Below are positions 49,515-58,965 of a DNA stretch of 64,000 nucleotides, one piece after another. Within the stretch, counting starts at the first letter, position 1; every line of letters begins with the position of its first letter. The notes beneath the pieces were generated by a model. It saw nothing but the letters and a program-made list of their open reading frames with translations, searched no databases and was not told the DNA's origin. The stretch is from Tritrichomonas musculus (taxonomy: Eukaryota; Parabasalia; Tritrichomonadida; Tritrichomonadidae), in contig JAPFFF010000009.1 in the NCBI GenBank assembly GCA_039105265.1, positions 1,860,001 to 1,924,000 of the forward strand, given 5' to 3'. The translations under genes were made by a program, and so were the position numbers.

Positions 49515-49838
49515 TTAAATGTTTTTCAGAGAAGTTGGGATATAAGCCTCATGAACGCTTTTCTTTATCATTTGATGCTATTAAGTTTGCTCCTGGGCTT
49601 CAAAGGACTTCTCTCAATTGAACATTTTATGGGTTCACAACAAATTACTTTTTACAAGGACAAATAGAAATTCAAAAAGTAATTAATAAAGGTTTAAATC
49701 AAGAATCATTTTTGGAGTATTGCTGCCAAAATTCTTATTTAGGGGACTATGTATTTTGTTTTTTTTATATACTTGAAAAAAATAAAAAATCTTGTTTCAA
49801 GGAAACATTTTCAATGAGATTGGTTTACTGCTAGCAAG

Positions 49839-51213
49839 ATGTTCATTCTAGCCGATGACATATTTGAAGCGCTTATGTTTATTGATTCAAATGATTACAA
49901 TTTATCTCCTCGTATTCTTAATGATATTTATGTAATTTTAAATGGTGAGAAAGCAGAGAATAATCCTGATCAAAATACAGATTCTCTTAAATTATATTCA
50001 ATCACAAACAAAAGTTTTACTAATAAAGGTTTCATTGCAAAAAATCGTTTATTCTTTGGTTCAACAGGAATGTTCAAAACATCCGATGAAAAAACTTCTA
50101 CATTGCCCATAAGTTTGGAAAGAAAAAAAAAAATTCCAAACAATTATTTCGGTTATGCTTTCTATATGAAAATGGATTCGAATCTGTGCTATTTTAACCA
50201 AGCTCTCCAAATTATTTTTCACTGTCCTATTATTTATAAATTGATTAACAAATAAACAATAAAAAGAATAAAATCAGCTGTCCTGATTAACTTGTTTTTC
50301 ATTGGGAAAGATTATTATTCTTATAATGAAAAACCTTATGTTGTCAAATTAAATCCAGCATTTAACACGCTTGTTTATATGTTTTTAGCATTTTCAAACT
50401 TAAAATTTGGAGAAATGGGATGTGTAACAGATGTAATTGAATATATATTAAAAGAATTTCAAAAAGAAAAAACAATTGCAGGAAAAATATTTTCTTCTTT
50501 ATTTGAAATAGGAATTAAAAGAGTTCATTTCATTAATGATAACGAATATGCTTCAATAATTAGAACAACAGTATTAAATTAATCAAACGAAGTTAGCATT
50601 AATGATTTAATGATTCAAAAAACGGAAATTTTACTTCGAGACATAGTAAAGAGAGAGAGAGAAAAAAAAAAACAATTTCAAGCAATGGATTAGTTATAAT
50701 TTAAAGCCTTTTGATGACTCACATTATATACTGAATGATAGGCACCTAATAAAATCATTATCAGAATCAATAAAATCATTTTTGTATGATGCATCACCAC
50801 AAATGAATATCTATTACCAGCAAGATGAAAAAGGTTCAGATCATGGCTTTTTTATTGCTCTTAATGAAATGGAATTTTGTTTACAAACTATATTGAATTT
50901 TCCGCAATATTTATTCATTAAAATCAGTAATAATTCACCCCAGATAGATCATAATTTTATAGTTGAAGAAAAAATAGTGTTCACAAAAGAAGATAAAACA
51001 TTAATTGAATATGAAATAATTGCTATTATATTTAATTCTTCTAATCATTTTTATTCACTTCATAGAGGCTGGAATATTCATTCAGGGCCTATTTGGATCC
51101 TATATAATGACCCTGAAGATCCAATTTCTTATGATGGATTTTTAAAAGATTCAATAATTCATTTTAACCTTATGATTTCTCATGCCAAAGTCTTTATCTA
51201 CAAAGTAATGTAG
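49839..51213 (+). pseudogene. ubiquitin-specific protease (USP, family C19)-like pseudogene
   Basis: Broken pieces of a USP-like sequence. The Cys-box region reads NYFGYAFYMKMDSNLCYFNQ then ALQIIFHCP, matching the family pattern GL.N.G.TCY.NS.LQ.L. A later piece (SNHFYSLHRGWNIHSGPIWI then LYNDPEDPI) sits where the His box GHY..Y......W...ND is expected. Several core residues differ from the family and the reading frame is not continuous, so it is not a working enzyme. Most likely a decayed member of the host's large C19 family. It lies directly after the capsid-like fossil, so an origin as cargo cannot be excluded. Confidence 0.5.
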
Positions 51214-51852
51214 AATATGAATACAAAATATTATCATTAAAGTATTATTTCAGTAGTTTATTATCGAATATTAGTTAACTATATTCTTTATTATTTAAAA
51301 AATATAGTTAACTAGTTATTTATTAACCATTTTTTTTTTTATTTTATAAAAAAATAAAATATAGAATTATCTTTGAAAATTTGAGCCGTTGGGTGGAAAA
51401 AACGTATTTTATTGAAGAGCTCTTCAGAAAAACGTATATTTTCCATACAAGCATATAAAACACAAATTATGAGAATAATTCCTAATATTGGAAATTTTTC
51501 AATACATATATTAAGGAGGTAGTTTTCAAATTCATTGCTATAATTCAATGAGTTTTCACAAAAATAAAAATAAGGAAAAGATTGAAAAAAATTATTAAAA
51601 TAGCAGGTTTATAATGATATATTGTTAAAATTATTAAAAAGCGAATCATTTTTCTATCTCCTTTATAAAATAAAATCAAAATGATAATAATATGAAAATA
51701 TTTAGATTTTTTTTTTTCTGCCATTCACTGGGTATTTAAGGCAAAAAGAGTCATAATAATATGTAGATTTGGTTTTACTAATATTTTAACTAATTTTTTT
51801 TGGTAAATGTATGACTTTTTTTTTTTTTTTTTTTTTTTGATAAGATTTGAAT
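51214..51852. other. spacer with a strong hairpin, up to the hAT target site
   Basis: Contains an inverted repeat TTAGTTAACTATATT / AATATAGTTAACTA at about 51271-51314. A long T run lies at 51815-51838, just before ATTTGAAT (51845-51852), the left copy of the hAT target duplication. No gene is called. Confidence 0.5.
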
Positions 51853-52099
51853 CAGGGTTGGTCAATGTTGAAAAAATTGATCAACGGCGTCACTTTTTTG
51901 GGGGCTCGTTGTCAACGTTGATTTCGTTATTTCAACGTCAACGATCAACGAAAAATTCTTCGTTGAAATTGATCGTCCAAAAAAATGTCACTTTTTGATT
52001 TTTATCGTCATTGATTCAACGTTAACTTAATATTATTAATTCAACATTTATATTCAATTTATATATATAAAAATAATCATTATCTTTTATTATTAATAT

Positions 52100-52828
52100 T
52101 TATTCATCATTTAAGAAATCAATTATAGAAATTGTATCAATGATATAGTCAAAATTGTTGGAAATCCATTCATCTTTATTTTCTTTGGTTTGTGTTAAAA
52201 CTGCCCAAGTTAATATTATACCATTTAGTTTTGAAATATAAGAAGCATTATCCAAATAATCAAATTGGACTAATAAATTATCCAATTGGGATAAACATGG
52301 TATATTGCCTAATTCAAATTGAGAAATACAAAATTTGAATAAATCATTATCTTCTTCTAAAAAAGATTTTAAAATGTATTCAAATATATCTATATCATAA
52401 GCTTTGTTTATTTTTTTTGAAAATTTGATTAAAAATTCAATGATTGATTTGTATTTTGATCCATTTTTCATTAATAAATCCAAACAATTTTGAATAATAG
52501 TATCATCAAAATCGTCTATATTAAAATTGAGATTTGTTATTAATGCAAGGGCAAGACTACAAGTTTGTGGATGTAAAAATAAATAATCCGAAGCTGATTG
52601 AATAATAAACATTCTTATTTCTTTATCAAATTCTTCTGGATAATGCTGTGAAAGGACAAAATACTCTAACTTTTCTTTGACGCTTTCAAGAGAATTGAAA
52701 ACATCAAAAAAAAATATTTCTTCTTCATATACTTCTTGATCTGGTGTTATTTCTGATGTTAAATCATTCTCATTATCAAGAATTAATTTTGATTGCCTTT
52801 CTTTGGACTCAATGAGTTTGAAATTCAT
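52100..52828 (-). CDS. passenger protein inside the hAT element, unknown helical-repeat-like
   Basis: 242 aa, ATG start, reading opposite to the transposase. Composition is gene-like: evenly spaced Leu/Ile/Phe with acidic residues. The pattern suggests stacked helices (FDKEIRMFIIQSASDYLFLH, SLALALITNLNFNIDDF, TIIQNCLDLLMKNG, YKSIIEFLIKFSKK, ISKLNGIILTWAVL) as in ARM/HEAT-type folds. No zinc finger, membrane segment or enzyme motif. Residues 17-40 are acidic and probably disordered. It could be captured host sequence or an accessory transposition protein. About 680 bp separate its start from the transposase start, so the two could share a divergent promoter region. Confidence 0.65.
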   Translation of the reverse strand: MNFKLIESKERQSKLILDNENDLTSEITPDQEVYEEEIFFFDVFNSLESVKEKLEYFVLSQHYPEEFDKEIRMFIIQSASDYLFLHPQTCSLALALITNLNFNIDDFDDTIIQNCLDLLMKNGSKYKSIIEFLIKFSKKINKAYDIDIFEYILKSFLEEDNDLFKFCISQFELGNIPCLSQLDNLLVQFDYLDNASYISKLNGIILTWAVLTQTKENKDEWISNNFDYIIDTISIIDFLNDE

Positions 52829-53040
52829 GAACTATAAATAAAAATGATGTGAAATTTTCCCGATTTCAAATAATTAAAATGAATAATTAATTCATTACTG
52901 TTGATAGATTAACTTAAGTTTTTAATTGAACTTGAACAATTATTGAATATTAAAGTTTGTACTAAAGATATAATTTGATAAAAAAAATATTTAATTAATT
53001 TTGAAAATATATTTTAAATAAATATAAAAATCTGTATTGT

Positions 53041-53093
53041 AGATATATTAAAGTCTGTGCTAAAGATATATTAAAGTCTGTGCTAAAGATACA
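53041..53093. repeat. 23-bp short tandem repeat in the divergent hAT promoter region
   Basis: AGATATATTAAAGTCTGTGC repeats with a 23-bp period about 2.3 times, with a looser copy near 52958. It lies between the divergent passenger and transposase genes. Confidence 0.6.
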
Positions 53094-53513
53094 TTTAAAA
53101 CGAAATTTAATTGAATTTTTCTGAGACATTCAAAAATTGAATTCTTATTTGCTTTGTTAGAAGAATAATATTTAAATTTTTATAAAATTTTTGGTCTAAA
53201 AATAAACCGAAAAAAGGTATTATATATAAATATATAATAAATATTGTTTTTTAATATAAATATTTACAAAAAATTAAAAAACTCTTATATAAAATAATTA
53301 TTTTAAAATGAACTTGTTCAAAGATTTATATTGTAGAAGATCCAGTTATAGCATATGATTTAAATAAAAAATAATTTTTTATTTGTTTTTTTATTCAAAT
53401 ATTCCAAAAACTTTACTGAGTTTTCTATGAAATATATTGAAAAGTTTATGTAAAAATGTTAATTGAAATTGATATCGCATTTCTAATGTAATTTGCTTGA
53501 CTTCACTTTATTA

Positions 53514-55298
53514 ATGATTGTGGAATTAAACACTGACTCACCAAGAACTGGCATAGCTTCACATTTTCATCCAGCAAATGATACTCCAATATATGAAGAA
53601 GAATTGAAAAAGGTCTATCGTAAACCAATCTTTGGATATGAGCAATTTAACAAGTTCCCAAAGATCTATGTCATATGTCCAGAAGAAGATAAACTTGATA
53701 CAGAATATTATTTTTGTGATATTTGTAAGCACTGTAACAAAATTTCTTCAACGATTAGTAATGTGATCATTCATGCCTCAAAGCATGATAATGAACTGAA
53801 AAAAGAATTAATTAAAGAAAAAGATAGAAAAAGAACAGAAAAAATAGACGATGAATTAAAATTTTTATCTAGCAAAGAATCGAAAACAATTGCAAATTAT
53901 ATTCATAAATTTTTTTTATTAAACGGAATTGCTTTTAATAAAATAGAATCAGATGAATTGAAATCATTAACTGCAGATTTAATGAATAGAAAAGAATTAT
54001 CAGATTATGCAGGGATAATTTCAAATAGAATTGAAGCAAAGATATTCTCAGATCTGAGAAATGCAAGCCATATTTCGGCAAGTTTCGATGGCTGGACTGG
54101 AATAGACACCCAACATTACCTGGGAGTAACAATTAGATGTATAATTAATAAATCTTTAAAATGGTTTACAATTGGATTTTCTCATATCGAAGAAATACAT
54201 GCAACTTCGGTCGAAATTGGATATTTACTTACTAAATCATTTAGAGAATTCGGTATAATAGGCAGAGTTCGAAGCGTTGTGTCTGATTCGCATTCTGTAA
54301 TGACATGCGCTGCCGTTAATATAGATGTTTGGGGATGTGAATGCATTTTGCATATGCTCCATACCTTATTAGGTTCTTTTGTTAATGCTGCAAAGCCTTT
54401 GTTGACTCCGATTTTCAATCTTGCTTCATATCTAGCCAATTCAACAAAATGGACCGCTTTTGCAAAAAAACGAAACATTTGTTCAATACCGTCATTTACG
54501 GCGATAAGATGGTCATCTATGTATGCTACATTTAAAGCTATCAATTCAGCAAAACCTTACATAATTGAATTCTCAGCATCAGAAAAAAAAGATGAACAAG
54601 AAAAATTCCAAATTGATTATTCAGTTGTAACTGACTTGATAAAGCCTTTAAAGATATTTAAAAACTGGCTGGAAGGTTTCGAGTCAGATGATTTTGGAAG
54701 CCAATCGGATTTTCTAAATGGTTGGTACGCAATAAATAAATCTTTTCAGGATTTAACAGATCCTCGATGGAATGATGCTAAGAATTGCATGAAAGAAAAA
54801 AAAAATGAATTAGAAAAAAGGCATAAAGAAACATTTGAATATCTCACAATCTGTGCAATTCTTAATCCGAATACTTGTCTCAAGCGTATTCCTGAAAAAT
54901 CTAAAAGAAATGCTTTGAATAAAATAATAAAAGAAATGCAAATGGTACCAAAAAAAGAGGAAAACGAAGATGATCAAACAGATGAACCTTTAACTAGAGA
55001 TGGATTCAAAGCATTAAATTTATCCGATCCTTTAGATCAGTTGTATACACGAGTTTGGGAATGTTCCGTCAATTTATTCGATTATTGGATTAGTAAATTG
55101 AAAGGAAAAACATATTCTCTTGCAGATGTTGCACTTAATTATTTATCGCGATTGGCAACATCAGCCTCAACGGAAAGACTATTTTCTCGCTCTAGACGAA
55201 TTCAAACTTTTGAGCGGGTTCGCTTATTGCCAGAAACATTACACAATTTAGTTATAATCGCTGGAAATTATGATATTGCAACGCAATGCTTTTATTAA
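53514..55298 (+). CDS. hAT-family transposase
   Basis: About 594 aa from the first ATG at 53514; an in-frame TTG lies upstream. N-terminal zinc finger of BED-like type: CDICKHC at ~68-74 and HASKH at ~89-93. The RNase-H-like core has SFDGWTG (first catalytic Asp, ~191) and VVSDSHSVMTCA (second Asp), followed by the C..H region CECILHMLH. A long helical insertion follows, and the C-terminal hAT dimerisation domain (LNYLSRLATSASTERLFSR, then NLVIIAGN) sits at ~540-585. The frame is uninterrupted. It mobilises the surrounding element. The A/T-rich codon use differs from that of highly expressed host genes. Confidence 0.92.
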   Translation: MIVELNTDSPRTGIASHFHPANDTPIYEEELKKVYRKPIFGYEQFNKFPKIYVICPEEDKLDTEYYFCDICKHCNKISSTISNVIIHASKHDNELKKELIKEKDRKRTEKIDDELKFLSSKESKTIANYIHKFFLLNGIAFNKIESDELKSLTADLMNRKELSDYAGIISNRIEAKIFSDLRNASHISASFDGWTGIDTQHYLGVTIRCIINKSLKWFTIGFSHIEEIHATSVEIGYLLTKSFREFGIIGRVRSVVSDSHSVMTCAAVNIDVWGCECILHMLHTLLGSFVNAAKPLLTPIFNLASYLANSTKWTAFAKKRNICSIPSFTAIRWSSMYATFKAINSAKPYIIEFSASEKKDEQEKFQIDYSVVTDLIKPLKIFKNWLEGFESDDFGSQSDFLNGWYAINKSFQDLTDPRWNDAKNCMKEKKNELEKRHKETFEYLTICAILNPNTCLKRIPEKSKRNALNKIIKEMQMVPKKEENEDDQTDEPLTRDGFKALNLSDPLDQLYTRVWECSVNLFDYWISKLKGKTYSLADVALNYLSRLATSASTERLFSRSRRIQTFERVRLLPETLHNLVIIAGNYDIATQCFY

Positions 55299-55394
55299 TA
55301 ACGCAATTTCAGTCTTAAACTAAAATTATTTAACATTTTAATTTAATAAAATATTTGATAATGTCAATAATATTTTGAAAGCAATTTATTAATA

Positions 55395-56287
55395 TCTATA
55401 CTGATCGACATGATTGCAGCAATGCATCTTCCATACTGATCGATATGATTGCAGCAATGCATCTTCCATACTGATCGACATGATTGCAGCAATGCATCTT
55501 CCATACTGATCGACATGATTGCAGCAATTCATCTTCCATACTGATCGACATGATTGCAGCAATGCATCTTCCATACTGATCGACATGATTGCAGCAATGC
55601 ATCTTCCATACTGATCGACATGATTGCAACAATTCATCTTCCATACTGATCGACATGATTGCAGCAATGCATCTTCCATACTGATCGATATGATTGCAGC
55701 AATGCATCTTCCATACTGATCGACATGATTGCAGCAATGCATCTTCCATACTGATCGATATGATTGCAGCAATGCATCTTCCATACTGATCGACATGATT
55801 GCAGCAATGCATCTTCCATACTGATCGACATGATTGCAGCAATGCATCTTCCATACTGATCGACATGATTGCAGCAATGCATCTTCCATACTGATCGACA
55901 TGATTGCAGCAATGCATCTTCCATACTGATCGACATGATTGCAGCAATGCATCTTCCATACTGATCGACATGATTGCAGCAATGCATCTTCCATACTGAT
56001 CGATATGATTGCAGCAATGCATCTTCCATACTGATCGACATGATTGCAGCAATGCATCTTCCATACTGATCGACATGATTGCAGCAATTCATCTTCCATA
56101 CTGATCGACATGATTGCAGCAATGCATCTTCCATACTGATCGACATGATTGCAGCAATGCATCTTCCATACTGATCGACATGATTGCAACAATGCATCTT
56201 CCATACTGATCGACATGATTGCAACAATGCATCTTCCATACTGATCGACATGATTGCAACAATTCATCTTCCATACTGATCGACATG
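55395..56287. repeat. 35-bp minisatellite, about 25 copies
   Basis: The unit is CATACTGATCGACATGATTG then CAGCAATGCATCTTC. About 25.5 head-to-tail copies occur, varying at only three sites: CGA[CT]ATG, GCA[GA]CA and AAT[GT]CAT. Because 35 is not divisible by 3 and the unit has no stop in any minus-strand frame, long overlapping open frames appear in all three minus frames; they are a by-product. It lies just after the transposase stop, inside the hAT element. Confidence 0.97.
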
Positions 56288-56651
56288 GATTTTTTATTTT
56301 GATAATTATCTATCATTAGATTGATTAATTTTATTATTATTATTATTATTATTTTTTTTTTTTTTCAGAGAATAATAGAGAAATTTTTTTTATTATAAAA
56401 ATAAAATATTATAGAAAAAATGAAATTTTTTAAATGCTTTATAAGTTTTTAAAAAGATTCAAATTTTCAATAGGGATAACGTTAACTTAATTCATTGATT
56501 CAACATTATTTCAACGTTAACATGTCGTTATGACCAAATTGAAACGGTTTTAATCAACGGCCTCAACGTCGTTGTCGTTGACACTCAATTCAACGATATA
56601 ATATTTGGTTCAACGAATTTAACGTCAACGTTGGCCAACCCTGATTTGAAT

Positions 56652-57251
56652 CATATCGATTCCAAAATTTAAAAAATTGCTTAAAGCCATTTTAAAAGCC
56701 TAAGGTATGAATTGGAAAAATGATGATAATAATATCAAAAAAATATTATTTCAAAAAAGAATTTTATTGTTAAATTTGCTTTTAATTTAAAGCAAGGAAA
56801 TTATGCTATTAATTATTTTTTTTTAATATTTATTCGTTCCACGTTTTTTGAAAAAAAGCAATAAAAGAAAAGGTATTTTAATTTAATTAATACTTCAATA
56901 AAATGGGTTAATTATGTAGATATTTTTTATAATCTTATTTTTTAAAAATTGCAATTTTTTACCATAGAAACAAAGAAAAGAAAAAACTATTTTTTTTTAT
57001 TTTGATCGTTAAGGACAAATACCAGGGTCATTTAACTTTTTCATAGTATATTACCATTGAAACTTCAATTCTATGAGTTTTATCAATATTGAATGGTTTA
57101 CGAAAAAATAGGAGACTACCGCCTTAATAATATATTTTTTATAAAATAAAATATATAAATATATAAAAGAAATATTAGATAGATTTCCCTGCTTCCACTT
57201 TTTAATTATTACCTTATTCACAAAAAAAAAAGGTAAACTCAGTTTTTTAAT
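56652..57251. other. spacer between the hAT and pogo elements
   Basis: AT-rich host sequence, or remnants of older elements. GGAGACTACCGCC at about 57111 resembles the outer end of the element at 38035 (read inverted), but no partner end was found. 57209-57251 is repeated beyond the far end of the pogo element. Confidence 0.5.
57209..57251. repeat. direct repeat flanking the pogo element, left copy
   Basis: TTACCTTATTCACAAAAAAA...GTTTTTTAATT recurs at 63757-63796, on the other side of the element and in the same orientation. It is far longer than the expected TA duplication, so the element appears to sit at the junction of a pre-existing tandem duplication, or the duplication arose by a rearrangement. 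Confidence 0.6.
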
Positions 57252-57552
57252 TACCCTCTTCCCACATAATTTCGCAAAAATGACCGTTTATTCTTTCTTT
57301 ACCAAAATGATAGGTTTTGTGAATCATTTTATATTTGATTTATATTAATAAAAATATCATATATTTATATAACGAAATAAAAGATTATTTGAGCTAAAAA
57401 TGACTTGCTCTCTTTTAAATTTTATATTTGAATTGTTATTTGGTTATTCAATATATAATGTAAATATACGTTGATTTTTAACAAATTAAATGAAGTATAC
57501 GTTTTATTTCGACTTTTTGATAATGATTTTTATCTTACATCATTATCTATTT

Positions 57553-58965
57553 ATGAAAACAAAACAAGAATTATTAGACTCTCTTTCAATTTGTATTAAA
57601 AGAGGACCTTATATTGATTATAAAAAATTCCCAGAAACAGTTGAAGTTGTTTTGACAGTTTTACGAAATTATGAAAAAGGAGATATAGCAAAAATTGTAA
57701 AGAAAACTGGATTCAAAGAACGAACAATGTATGATTGGTTATCCAGAATAAAAGCAAATTCAGATTATAATCCATTAGATAAACAAGTAAGAGAAAATTC
57801 AAGAATATTTACAGAAGAACAAGAAGACGTGATTGCTCTTAGTATTCTTCAAGAAGAGCTAGTAAAGGGAAATTGTTTTTGTGATATGGACGCAATTGAA
57901 TATTTAACAGAAGCATATCTTGATATTCATTCTGAAGATGAAAATATTGACACAACATTTAATATATCAAAAGGATATATTTATTACTTCAAAATAAGGC
58001 ATAGTTTTGTTTCAAAACTATGCCATATAAAACGCAGGCCCTCAACTAAGGAAATTTTTATTGATAACTTCATTGAAGATATTAGGCAATTATTGGAACA
58101 TGCAGATCATTCACGCATTATAAACATTGACGAAACAGCCATCTTTTTGGGCCAAAAAAATATCAAAATATGGCATAGCAAAGGCCAAGACGATGTCTCT
58201 GTACCAGTGGGATTCAATGAAAAGAACAGGATAACTGCCTTGTGTGCAATATCTGCAGATGGTGGTAAGCACAATATCCAATTCATTGCAAAAGGTAATA
58301 CTTCGCAAGTTATTAATACTCAATTAGGAGACGTTTATCCACATCTAGCTACATTTTCGGAGAATGGATGGTCAACTAATTTAACGATTTATGAATATCT
58401 TAATTACATCAAATCTTTATTTGAAGATGATGATGAGATTCATATAATTTTAGATATTTACTCAGCACATAGATCATTAGAAACAAAAGAAGCAGCTGAA
58501 GCATTAGGAATAAAGTTACATTTCATTCCAGCAGGATACACCGATATGTACCAGCCTTTAGATGTGAAAATCTTCGCAATTATTAAGGCTTACATTAAGC
58601 ATATTCTAAGAACTTACCTAAGAGAAGGAAAACAGATGACCAAAAAAGATGCTTGTAGAATGATGATAGCTGCCTGGGAAAAATTAGAACCAACACGAGT
58701 ACAAGAAGCATTTGAAGAGATTATCAGCAAGGAAAAATGGAAAGGCGTGAACCTTCATGATTTACCAATAATGCACACTTGTAAATATTTCAGATCACGT
58801 CCTGAAGAACAGAAGAGAATGGTTTTAAATGAATTAATAGATCAATCAAACAGAGATAAGAATGGCATTTCGTTGATAAGTTACGCATTGGATTCATTTG
58901 GTAACAGTAACACAAAGTCAAGGGATTTCATTATTAAATATATTTTTCCATTTGACAACTATTAA
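57553..58965 (+). CDS. pogo-type DD35D transposase
   Basis: 470 aa from the preferred ATG at 57553 (MKTKQELLD...); an ATG at 57490 would add a 21-residue hydrophobic segment that is untypical of transposases. The N-terminal helix-turn-helix (GDIAKIVKKTGFKERTMYDW, ~43-65) is followed by a CENP-B-like second DNA-binding region (~85-165). Catalytic triad: D193 in NIDETAIF, D301 in ILDIYSAH and D337 in QPLDVKIF, with 35 residues between the last two, as in pogo/Tigger DDE_1 enzymes. YQPLD and FIPAGYTDMYQ are family signatures. The frame is intact and catalytic residues are complete, so the enzyme is probably functional. Confidence 0.92.
   Translation: MKTKQELLDSLSICIKRGPYIDYKKFPETVEVVLTVLRNYEKGDIAKIVKKTGFKERTMYDWLSRIKANSDYNPLDKQVRENSRIFTEEQEDVIALSILQEELVKGNCFCDMDAIEYLTEAYLDIHSEDENIDTTFNISKGYIYYFKIRHSFVSKLCHIKRRPSTKEIFIDNFIEDIRQLLEHADHSRIINIDETAIFLGQKNIKIWHSKGQDDVSVPVGFNEKNRITALCAISADGGKHNIQFIAKGNTSQVINTQLGDVYPHLATFSENGWSTNLTIYEYLNYIKSLFEDDDEIHIILDIYSAHRSLETKEAAEALGIKLHFIPAGYTDMYQPLDVKIFAIIKAYIKHILRTYLREGKQMTKKDACRMMIAAWEKLEPTRVQEAFEEIISKEKWKGVNLHDLPIMHTCKYFRSRPEEQKRMVLNELIDQSNRDKNGISLISYALDSFGNSNTKSRDFIIKYIFPFDNY

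Larger units (their letters stand above)
51853..56643 (+). mobile_element. 4.8-kb hAT transposon, apparently intact
   Basis: The ends CAGGGTTGG and CCAACCCTG are inverted repeats (CAGGGTTGG[TC]CAA[TC]GTTGA over ~19 bp), with the CAGGG start usual for hAT. ATTTGAAT flanks both sides (51845-51852 and 56644-56651), a perfect 8-bp duplication. Both subterminal regions are crowded with CAACG/CGTTG motifs (51880-52025 and 56465-56640), likely transposase-binding sites. Contents, left to right: an antisense 242-codon ORF, a rightward full-length transposase, and a 35-bp minisatellite. The perfect target duplication and open transposase suggest a recent insertion. Confidence 0.92.

Noticed and set aside
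55389-56316. Long minus-strand open frames (up to ~290 codons) with a 35-residue repeat
   Set aside because: They are produced by the 35-bp minisatellite, which lacks stops in all three minus frames. Three overlapping frames giving the same repeat peptide argue against a real gene.
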